Below are positions 6,202 through 12,103 of a stretch of 12,103 nucleotides of DNA, one piece after another. The notes under the pieces are model-generated. The model saw only the letters and a program-made list of their open reading frames with translations. It was not told the DNA's origin and did no database searches. This stretch comes from Bacteroidota bacterium (GTDB lineage: Bacteria; Bacteroidota; Bacteroidia; Bacteroidales; UBA932). The position numbers and the translations under genes are program-made. How positions within the stretch are numbered: position 1 is the stretch's first letter; each line of letters starts with the position of its first letter. Location of the stretch: contig WRJW01000201.1 in NCBI GenBank assembly GCA_009778375.1, positions 1 to 12,103 on the forward strand, read 5' to 3'.

Positions 6202-6856
6202 ATGGCTGCGTTTTGAAGAAAACGCCGGTTTCAGTTCTTTATTTCAGCCTGAGTTTGAAGAGGTCTTTAGTAAAGATTGGCGTTTAAAAGGTCAATGGAA
6301 CCAATCGGTTTTTAAGCGGGAAGCTCCTATCTGCTTGGAATTGGGGTGTGGAAAAGGGGAGTATACTTTGGCCCTTGCACGTAAATATCCCGATCGCCAC
6401 TTTATTGGCATAGACATCAAAGGAGCAAGACTTTGGCGTGGGGCCAAAACCGCTATGGAAGAAGCCCTGCCCAATGTTGCCTTTATCCGTACCCGAATTG
6501 AATTTATTGAGTCGCTGTTTGCCCCCCATGAAATTGACGAAATTTGGATCACCTTTCCCGACCCGCAACTCCGTAAAGAACGTAAACGCCTCACGCACGC
6601 CATATTTTTAGCGCGCTACCGTAGCTTCCTGCGACCCGGCGCCACCATCCACCTTAAAACCGACAGCCAGGAACTGTACGATTTTACCTTTCAACAGGTT
6701 AAAGCGCTGAATTATAATATCCTATATGCTTATCCGGATATGTACGGAGCCAACCTCCATAATTTGGTCGACATGCTGGGCGTTCAAACTTTCTACGAAA
6801 AACACTATTTGGCTCAAGGCAAGCCCATCACTTATTTGGCCTTTACGATTCCTTAA
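6188..6856 (+). CDS. trmB: tRNA (guanine-N7-)-methyltransferase
   Basis: A 222-residue SAM-dependent enzyme that forms 7-methylguanosine at position 46 in the variable loop of tRNAs. The SAM-binding motif ELGCGKGEY is at 51-59, followed by FIGIDIKGARLWRGAK, the acidic substrate/catalytic segment ITFPDPQLRKERKRLT (121-136; many other phyla have FPDPWPKKRH here), HLKTDS, and the closing TYLAF motif typical of TrmB. The length is normal for the family. The ATG at 6188 overlaps gldH by 14 nt, and a purine-rich stretch (AAAGAAAG) lies just upstream. It is the last gene of the rightward run and ends tail to tail with the prenyl synthase gene, the two stop codons sharing TTAA at 6853-6856. Confidence 0.95.
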   Translation: MGKNKWLRFEENAGFSSLFQPEFEEVFSKDWRLKGQWNQSVFKREAPICLELGCGKGEYTLALARKYPDRHFIGIDIKGARLWRGAKTAMEEALPNVAFIRTRIEFIESLFAPHEIDEIWITFPDPQLRKERKRLTHAIFLARYRSFLRPGATIHLKTDSQELYDFTFQQVKALNYNILYAYPDMYGANLHNLVDMLGVQTFYEKHYLAQGKPITYLAFTIP

Positions 6857-7815
6857 CTTTGTCTTCCTGTAAGAGCGTCTATGGTCAGGGCCAGTTGGTT
6901 GCGGGCCGGAGTGTCGGGACATTGTTGCAGCAATGCTTTGGCCGTAGTGATTTTTGCTTCCACCGCTTTTTGGGCATACGCAATCCCTTGATTTTGATTA
7001 ATAAAGGTAAAAATGCAGGGCAATAATTCGGGATGATCGGGTAGCTGGCCGATCCACTTTTCGGCTTGATGCCGTCCCTTCTCGGAAGCTTGCACCAGCG
7101 CTCCCAACAGAGGGAGGGTAATCTTCCCCTCGAGGATATCCCGTCCCCACGGTTTTCCCGTATCAAGTTGGGGGGAGTAATCAAAAATATCGTCCCTAAT
7201 CTGAAAAGCCATACCCAAACAAAGACCAATTTGGGCTACTAATGTACAGGAGGCCTCATCTGCGGCTACCGAGCGAGCCCCTGCTGTCATACCCGAAGCC
7301 ATCAGAACGGCTGTTTTTTTGCGGATGATTTGTTCGTATTCCTCCACCGTCGTTTGTCGCTCAGCAGCTTTTTGGATTTGGAACAACTCTCCCTCGCTCA
7401 TTTCACGGATCGCGTCCGCAAAGTAACAAAGCAGATGCTCTCCCTTGTGGTCCATCATCAACTGAAAAGCTCGAGCGAGCCAAAAATCACCCAACAACAC
7501 CGAGGAGATGGGAGAATAGCGCTTTTGAACCGTCGGTTTGCCCCGTCTGGTATCGGATTGATCGGCCACGTCGTCGTGGAGCAGGGTGGCGGTGTGCACC
7601 ATCTCTACCACAACGGCAACGGCCACGCTTAAGGAAGTTGGATGCCCAAACATTTTGGCACAAAGGAGGCTGAGCATGGGACGGATTTGTTTGCCGCTGC
7701 TGGCCGTCACGTGGGCATTAATTTGGCATACCAAAGGATACGGAGAGCTTATGGCAGTAGATAAAAGGGCTTGATACCGACTCCATTCCGGTTCCAGAAA
7801 GCTGATATCAACCAT
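6853..7815 (-). CDS. Polyprenyl diphosphate synthase (IspB-type)
   Basis: A 320-residue trans-isoprenyl diphosphate synthase that condenses isopentenyl diphosphate onto an allylic diphosphate. Visible motifs: GKQIRP (41-46, IPP binding), first Asp-rich motif DDVAD (81-85) followed by TRRGKPT, and second Asp-rich motif DDIFD (208-212) with GRDILEGKITLPLL after it. All catalytic Asp residues are present. The small residues just before the first Asp motif (HTATLLH) are as in long-chain, octaprenyl-type enzymes, so the product is probably the menaquinone side chain; chain length is inferred, not seen. The enzyme should be cytosolic or membrane-associated. The start overlaps the LOG gene by 8 nt, implying coupled translation, and the stop is shared in antisense with trmB. 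Confidence 0.9.
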   Translation of the reverse strand: MVDISFLEPEWSRYQALLSTAISSPYPLVCQINAHVTASSGKQIRPMLSLLCAKMFGHPTSLSVAVAVVVEMVHTATLLHDDVADQSDTRRGKPTVQKRYSPISSVLLGDFWLARAFQLMMDHKGEHLLCYFADAIREMSEGELFQIQKAAERQTTVEEYEQIIRKKTAVLMASGMTAGARSVAADEASCTLVAQIGLCLGMAFQIRDDIFDYSPQLDTGKPWGRDILEGKITLPLLGALVQASEKGRHQAEKWIGQLPDHPELLPCIFTFINQNQGIAYAQKAVEAKITTAKALLQQCPDTPARNQLALTIDALTGRQS

Positions 7816-8386
7816 GATAATGGTCTAAATCGGGAATCCATACAGGATCCGCATCTATGGCCGGTAAAATATCCTCAACCCAATCTACTACTGTCCATGC
7901 TGTAAGCTGGCTCTGTTCCAACATCTGCGTTTTTACCATTTGGTCAAATAAACAGAACAGGGCGTCGTAAAACCCATTCTGGTTAAAGATAACAATCGGA
8001 CCGGTGAACTTACCTAATCGTTTGAGACAAAGTGCTTCACACAGCTCTTCGAGGGTGCCGGTGGCCCCGGGAAAAGCAACAATAGCGTCAGCATCCTGCA
8101 TGAGCAAACGCTTGCGCTCCCACATGGTTTCGGTCACCGTCAATTTTGTAAGGCGTTTGTCGGTCCAGCCGTAAGCATGCATAAATGCCGGAACAACCCC
8201 CTCGACACATCCTCCCGCCTCGACGGTTGCCCCAATCAAAACGCTCATCAGGCCTTTTGCAGTACCTCCGCAGACTAAACTGTGCCCCTCTGTAGCAGCA
8301 AGCCGCGCAAAATGCGCGGCTGCTTCAACATACTCAAGAGCGATCCGATTGCTCGAAGCGCAATAGACACAGATGCGTTTTCCCAT
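7808..8386 (-). CDS. LOG-family protein, putative nucleotide phosphoribohydrolase
   Basis: A 192-residue LOG (lysine decarboxylase-like, TIGR00730) protein with a Rossmann fold. The group cleaves the N-glycosidic bond of nucleoside monophosphates such as AMP or cytokinin riboside phosphates; the old name lysine decarboxylase is wrong. Visible parts: start RICVYCASSN, nucleotide loop CGGTAKGLMS (39-48), ERK with catalytic-type Arg91/Lys92, and the signature PGATGTLEE (106-114). The family signature is PGGxGTxxE, so the second Gly is Ala here, while Glu113/Glu114 are kept. The loop GGGxxGLMG is also altered (CGGTAKGLMS). The protein is likely active or recently so, with a possibly changed pocket. 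It starts 15 nt after the beta-barrel gene and overlaps the prenyl synthase gene by 8 nt. Confidence 0.88.
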   Translation of the reverse strand: MGKRICVYCASSNRIALEYVEAAAHFARLAATEGHSLVCGGTAKGLMSVLIGATVEAGGCVEGVVPAFMHAYGWTDKRLTKLTVTETMWERKRLLMQDADAIVAFPGATGTLEELCEALCLKRLGKFTGPIVIFNQNGFYDALFCLFDQMVKTQMLEQSQLTAWTVVDWVEDILPAIDADPVWIPDLDHYHG

Positions 8387-8401
8387 ACAATATGTAAACG
8401 G

Positions 8402-8977
8402 TTAGAATAAGATCCCCAGCGAAAGTTGAAATCCGTTCAGGTTGTTTTTGCCAAACACAATGTCGGTCTTACCAATATTGCCCAATGTACCCAAAGCCCA
8501 GTTCCATTTGGCCATAACCTGAAGTTTCCAGAGGTCAAGGCCAAAACCTGCCCCGAACCCGTAGCCAAAATTCTTTATGCCGTCCCACTCTTTTGCTTTG
8601 CCCCCGGTGGCTGCCAAATAACTTAAATATGGCGATCCAAAAACGAAGGGGCGGAGCAAGATCAGATCAATGCCCCATTGAATCCCCAAAGGTAACTCAA
8701 CATAATTGAAGTCGAATTTATAATCTCTTATTCCATAATGTTTTACAGAATAGAGTAATTCCGGCTGAAAGGCAAATCCCAAAGGCAATTTTGCGTGCAA
8801 GAGGATGCCTGCGTGCCAACCGGTAGTATTCCATGTGTCAGAATCAGTCGTAATTTCCTTAAAATGAATATCTTTACTGCTATTAAAGTTTAGGCCGCCC
8901 TTAATGCCAAAATGGGTTTGGGCTGAGAGTCCAAAAGAGAAGAAAAGAGCTAAAATGCTTAATGTAATCTTTTTCAT
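8402..8977 (-). CDS. Outer-membrane beta-barrel protein (porin-like, PorT/OMP_b-brl type)
   Basis: A 191-residue protein with a signal peptide (MKKITLSILALFFSFGLSAQ, cleavage after LSA) and a mature part made of alternating-residue amphipathic strands: THFGIKGGLNFNSS, GWHAGILLHAKLPLG, FAFQPELLYSV, YVELPLGIQWG, FGYGFGAGFGLDLW and a final strand GFQLSLGILF. It ends in Phe, as expected for BAM-dependent insertion. GIKGGLNF at the start and FQPELLYS in the third strand are typical of the small 8-10 stranded Bacteroidota barrels annotated as porin family or outer membrane beta-barrel. Substrate and role are unknown. It begins 10 nt after the thioredoxin stop and is 15 nt ahead of the LOG gene, so it sits inside the leftward operon. 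Confidence 0.85.
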   Translation of the reverse strand: MKKITLSILALFFSFGLSAQTHFGIKGGLNFNSSKDIHFKEITTDSDTWNTTGWHAGILLHAKLPLGFAFQPELLYSVKHYGIRDYKFDFNYVELPLGIQWGIDLILLRPFVFGSPYLSYLAATGGKAKEWDGIKNFGYGFGAGFGLDLWKLQVMAKWNWALGTLGNIGKTDIVFGKNNLNGFQLSLGILF

Positions 8978-8987
8978 ATTGGTTTAA

Positions 8988-9305
8988 TTAGAATAGTGTT
9001 TCTATTTTAGCTTTGATCGCGGCCTTGGTGGTGGCCCCCACAATTTTGTCTTTGAGCGCTCCTCCCTTAAAAAAGAGAAGGGTAGGAATACTGCGAATGC
9101 CGTATTTAAGGGGCACTTCGGACGAAGTATCCACATCGCACTTGGCAATAATTGCCTTGCCTTCATACTCCGTAGCCAGTTCGTCTACCAGCGGGGCAAT
9201 CATGCGACACGGGCCGCACCACGTTGCCCAAAAATCTACGACTACGGGCTGATCTGCGTTTAATACTGCTTCTTTAAAATTTACATCATTTACTGCTAAG
9301 GCCAT
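8988..9305 (-). CDS. trxA: Thioredoxin
   Basis: A 105-residue classical thioredoxin, a cytosolic protein-disulphide reductant. The active site WCGPC (Cys30, Cys33) lies in VDFWATWCGPCRMIAP, the buried Asp24 is present, and the cis-Pro is in RSIPT (Pro74). The length and the absence of a signal peptide point to the cytosolic housekeeping form rather than the exported TlpA/ResA types common in this phylum. The start ATG has no Shine-Dalgarno, but a strong promoter match lies 29-59 nt upstream. It is likely the first gene of the four-gene leftward unit ending with the prenyl synthase. Confidence 0.96.
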   Translation of the reverse strand: MALAVNDVNFKEAVLNADQPVVVDFWATWCGPCRMIAPLVDELATEYEGKAIIAKCDVDTSSEVPLKYGIRSIPTLLFFKGGALKDKIVGATTKAAIKAKIETLF

Positions 9306-9334
9306 AATAACGTTGATTGATTAGATTTGTGAGG

Positions 9335-9364
9335 CAAAGATAATAAAAATCTTTATACCCCCAA
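9335..9364 (-). promoter_or_regulatory. Promoter for the trxA unit (TTG-N19-TATCTTTG)
   Basis: Minus-strand TATCTTTG (9342-9335) matches the -7 consensus TAnnTTTG, and TTG (9364-9362) lies 19 nt upstream, the spacing expected for the Bacteroidota -33/-7 pair. The -33 part falls inside the last codons of the PII-like gene. This is the best complete promoter in the window, with the predicted start about 20 nt before the trxA ATG. Confidence 0.65.
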
Positions 9365-9646
9365 TTCTGCATCCCAAATAAAAGCCCTTAGCCCCTGCTG
9401 TTCAGCTTGGAGGTTTAACTGCTTGAGCGCACCTATCAGGGTCTCTGCCTTTAAGTCCTCTGTAACAGCGAGGATCGATCCATTTCTCGAAGGCCAGGCA
9501 TGGGTGCCAAAATGGGGTTCGCCCTTATCGCTGCCCCGACCATGCACCTCATCCCACCGGGTAAAACCCCTAATGTCCATCTTTTGCAACAATTGCGCTA
9601 CAGGTTCGGTAAGCGATTGTCCATATACGATAAATACTGCTTTCAT
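9353..9646 (-). CDS. PII-like protein linked to RND efflux pump
   Basis: A 97-residue protein with the size and fold pattern of the PII/CutA superfamily (ferredoxin-like, usually trimers). It starts with the strand MKAVFIVYGQ, has the helix VAQLLQKMDIRGFTRW, then a loop GRGSDKGEPHFGTHAWP (36-52) in place of the PII T-loop, a strand SILAVTEDLK, a helix ETLIGALKQL and an end strand LRAFIWD. PII-like proteins of a group often called PII-NG have been described next to Cus-type heavy-metal efflux genes. This gene lies 15 nt behind an RND permease, so a role in sensing or tuning the pump is a fair inference, but its ligand is unknown. The uridylylated Tyr of classical GlnB is not seen. It could also be a CutA-like metal-binding protein. 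Confidence 0.75.
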   Translation of the reverse strand: MKAVFIVYGQSLTEPVAQLLQKMDIRGFTRWDEVHGRGSDKGEPHFGTHAWPSRNGSILAVTEDLKAETLIGALKQLNLQAEQQGLRAFIWDAELGV

Positions 9647-9661
9647 AATCTATGTATTAAA

Positions 9662-12103
9662 TTATACGTCAATCCTATTGGCTGTTCGCTCTTTTTGGAC
9701 CTTGCCGGCATTAAAGGCCGAATATACGGCGGGAATCACCAAAAGGGTTAAAATGGTAGAAAAAGTTAATCCCCCGACTATGGCAATACCCATGGGCTGC
9801 CATATCTCTGAGCCCTCTCCCGAACCAATCGCCAGGGGAATCATTCCCAAAATAGTAGTAAGGGAGGTCATAAGTACGGGACGGAGACGCGATTTGCCGG
9901 CGGTAATTACGGCCTGGTTGAGCGAAAGGCCACGTTCGCGCTGAAGGTTGGTAAAGTCTACAATCACAATACCGTTCTTTACCACAATGCCCACTAACAT
10001 AATGGCCCCGATCAGGGCGATCAGGCTCAACGGAATGTTGGTCAACCAAAGGGCCAAAAAGACGCCGGTAAAGGCAAAAGGCACAGAAAGCATAATGATA
10101 AACGGCATTTTAAACGATTCAAACTGAGTAGCCATCACAATATAAACCAAGATAATGATCAAAAATAACAAGGTAAACATATCGGCAAACGACTCTTTTT
10201 GGTCTTGGACTGATCCCGACATCACTACCTCAACGCCGGACGGAAGTACCAATTGGTCGATCTCTTTTTGAGCGGCTGCCGCCACCTCTCCCAATGCTGC
10301 ACCCGAAAGGGCTGCCGAAACGGTGACTACCCGCTGCCGGTCTTCGCGGTCAATTCTTGGAGGGGTAAAACGTTCTACCACATTTGCTACTTCGTGCAGG
10401 CGAATGGCTCTGCCCTGACCATTGTAGAGGGTGATGTTTTGAATATCTTCGATCGATTCGCGGTAGGGCTCGGCATAACGCACCACAATATCATACTCTT
10501 CTCCATCCTCACGATACAAAGAGGCCGTTAATCCGTTGATCCGGTTGCGTACAAAGGTGGCCGCCGTGGCGGTATTGATACCGAATTTCGCTAATTTTTC
10601 CCGATCAAAATCAACCTGAAGACCCATTCTCATCTCTTCGCGGCTAATGGTTACGTCTCTGGCTCCTTTAATCTTGCCCATGCGCTCGGCCAATTCGTGG
10701 GCCAAGGCGGTGGTTTGATCAAAGTTGTAGCCGAATACATTTACGTCAACGGTACTGCCGCCGCCTATCATGCCGCCACCTCTGCTTCCTCCGGGAGAAA
10801 CGGTATATTTTACCACTTCGGGGTATTTGGCAATTTCTTGACGCATGATCTCGCCAACTTCGTTCATGCTCCTTTGACCTACTGATTTTCTCTCTTTTAC
10901 ATCACGAAGTACAATCATAAAACTGATGGCGTTGGTGCCGGAATTCCCAAACAAAGCGGCAAAACCGGCCTGATCGTCGGCGCCGGAACTGACAGAAATC
11001 CGATCAATTTCCGGACATTGCGCTACAAATGCACGCTCTATCCGATGGGCAAGCTCCTTGGTTTGTCCCAAATTTGCCGTAACGGGCAGTTCTACCGAAG
11101 CACTGATCTGTCCGTTGTCGGAAGAGGGAAAAAATTCGGTAGGCACCTGACTTAATAGTAAGACGCTGGATAAAAAGATGAGGAACGTCACCACAATGGT
11201 TACCGTGCGGTGTCGGACAGTCCACGTCAACATGGCTGCGTAGACATTGTCCAATTTATCTAAAAATTTATCGATGGGTTTGAATATGATTCCCAATCCC
11301 TTGTAGGTATGCGTTGCCCTAAACCGCAACATTAGCGCGGTTAAGGTGGGCGTAAGGGTAATGGCGGTAACGGTCGAAACCACAATCACAATCGATACTA
11401 TCCACCCCAACTGTTTGAACATAATACCGGCAATCCCGCCCACCATGGTCAAAGGAAGGAATACAGCCACTACTGTTAAGGTTGTGGCAATCACCGCTAA
11501 CCATACTTCGTTGGTGCCATACACCGAAGCGTCTTTAGGTCGGGCGCCCCGTTCTAAGTGCTTGACAATATTTTCGAGTACCACAATGGCGTCGTCCACC
11601 ACCATCCCAATGGCAATGGAAAGGGAGCTGAGCGAGATGATATTGATGGTGCCCCCAATGAACAACAGGTAGATGAAGCCAGATATCAGGGAGATGGGAA
11701 TGGTCAGCGCAATAATAATGGTAGCCCTCCAGCGTCCGAGGAAAAAGAGCACAACCAGCACTACAAATAAAAAAGCAAATAATACCGTCTCGGTCAAGCT
11801 GTTGATACTCCCCGTAATGTAGGAAGAGGTGTCAAAAAGGGTGCCTATGGTCACATCGGGCGGCAATGTTTTGATTAGGTCGGGCAGGGTTTTATGGATT
11901 TCGCGGGCAATAGCCACCGAATTGGCGCCCGATTGCTTTTGCACGATAATCCGCACCCCTGTTTGGCCGTTGATGGTCTCTTCGACATTCATCTTACGGA
12001 TGGTATCGGTGACTGTGGCTACGTCCGAGATGCGTATTTCCCTTCCTCCGTAGTTGGCTACGATTACATTTTTGAGCTCTTCGCTTTGGGTAAATTCTCC
12101 CTC
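9662..12103 (-). CDS. RND efflux permease, AcrB/HAE-type, N-terminus off window
   Basis: A frame open from the window edge to the stop at 9662, 813 residues visible; about 230 N-terminal residues (TM1 and part of the porter domain) are missing if the length is as usual (about 1030-1050). Visible in order: end of the first periplasmic porter half (GGREIRISDVATV..., NGQTGV), TM2-TM6, the TM4 proton-relay pair VVDDAIVVLEN (Asp codons 11596-11591), TM7, the second periplasmic domain, and TM8-TM12. The TM10 Lys of the relay is in VVKNGIVIVDF (codon 9979-9977), and RLRPVLMTSL follows in TM11. The VDDAIVV form is of the HAE/AcrB multidrug type, not the HME metal type (usually VDGAVV). The protein is an inner-membrane proton-driven exporter needing an adaptor and an outer-membrane channel, presumably encoded beyond the right edge. 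The internal Met at 11992 is not the real start, as 37 more coding codons precede it. Confidence 0.95.
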   Translation of the reverse strand, partial: EGEFTQSEELKNVIVANYGGREIRISDVATVTDTIRKMNVEETINGQTGVRIIVQKQSGANSVAIAREIHKTLPDLIKTLPPDVTIGTLFDTSSYITGSINSLTETVLFAFLFVVLVVLFFLGRWRATIIIALTIPISLISGFIYLLFIGGTINIISLSSLSIAIGMVVDDAIVVLENIVKHLERGARPKDASVYGTNEVWLAVIATTLTVVAVFLPLTMVGGIAGIMFKQLGWIVSIVIVVSTVTAITLTPTLTALMLRFRATHTYKGLGIIFKPIDKFLDKLDNVYAAMLTWTVRHRTVTIVVTFLIFLSSVLLLSQVPTEFFPSSDNGQISASVELPVTANLGQTKELAHRIERAFVAQCPEIDRISVSSGADDQAGFAALFGNSGTNAISFMIVLRDVKERKSVGQRSMNEVGEIMRQEIAKYPEVVKYTVSPGGSRGGGMIGGGSTVDVNVFGYNFDQTTALAHELAERMGKIKGARDVTISREEMRMGLQVDFDREKLAKFGINTATAATFVRNRINGLTASLYREDGEEYDIVVRYAEPYRESIEDIQNITLYNGQGRAIRLHEVANVVERFTPPRIDREDRQRVVTVSAALSGAALGEVAAAAQKEIDQLVLPSGVEVVMSGSVQDQKESFADMFTLLFLIIILVYIVMATQFESFKMPFIIMLSVPFAFTGVFLALWLTNIPLSLIALIGAIMLVGIVVKNGIVIVDFTNLQRERGLSLNQAVITAGKSRLRPVLMTSLTTILGMIPLAIGSGEGSEIWQPMGIAIVGGLTFSTILTLLVIPAVYSAFNAGKVQKERTANRIDV

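Noticed and set aside
6840..6900. Rho-independent terminator between trmB and the prenyl synthase
   Set aside because: The stops overlap and I see no GC-rich stem followed by a T run here.
9423..9944. 173-codon plus-strand open frame across the PII-like and RND gene ends
   Set aside because: It is antisense to two genes with recognisable families and has no start signals or conserved motif.
11346..11672. Plus-strand open frame antisense to the RND permease
   Set aside because: It lies wholly opposite strongly conserved transmembrane coding sequence, has no family features, and is best explained as a shadow of it.

Overview
The window looks like a chromosomal piece of a Bacteroidota genome, most like Bacteroidales/Cytophagales-type bacteria. 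Three lines of evidence support this. It carries a gldH-type lipoprotein, and it carries a PSP1/RicT protein and a U32 protein with the C-terminal Cys layout typical of that phylum. Several start regions lack a Shine-Dalgarno sequence, and the likely promoters use the Bacteroidota -7 element TAnnTTTG. The content is mostly housekeeping. I see no mobile element, CRISPR array, tRNA or rRNA, and no gene-free stretch over 300 bases.

Layout. (1) Positions 1-538, minus strand: an exported hypothetical protein followed by the first 24 codons of a lipoprotein that runs off the left edge. (2) Positions 539-710: a divergent promoter region with two outward-facing TACCTTTG motifs forming an inverted repeat. 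(3) Positions 711-6856, plus strand: a tightly packed six-gene run: exported TPR protein, U32 family protein (probable RNA hydroxylation enzyme), DNA polymerase III delta' (holB), PSP1/RicT, GldH lipoprotein and TrmB tRNA methyltransferase. Three of the five junctions overlap. (4) Positions 6853-9305, minus strand: thioredoxin, outer-membrane beta-barrel, LOG-family phosphoribohydrolase and polyprenyl diphosphate synthase, probably transcribed from a promoter at 9335-9364. (5) Positions 9353-12103, minus strand: a PII-like small protein directly downstream of an AcrB/HAE-type RND efflux permease whose N-terminus lies beyond the right edge.

The plus and minus runs meet tail to tail at 6853-6856, where the four bases TTAA provide both stop codons. 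The functional themes are RNA modification (U32, TrmB), replication (HolB), envelope biogenesis (GldH, beta-barrel, prenyl synthase) and efflux with a possible PII-type regulator. I did not find a clearly new system. The most interesting leads are the PII-like gene attached to a drug-type RND pump, the unknown exported pair at the left edge, the Cys-rich N-terminus of RicT, and a LOG protein with an altered signature motif.
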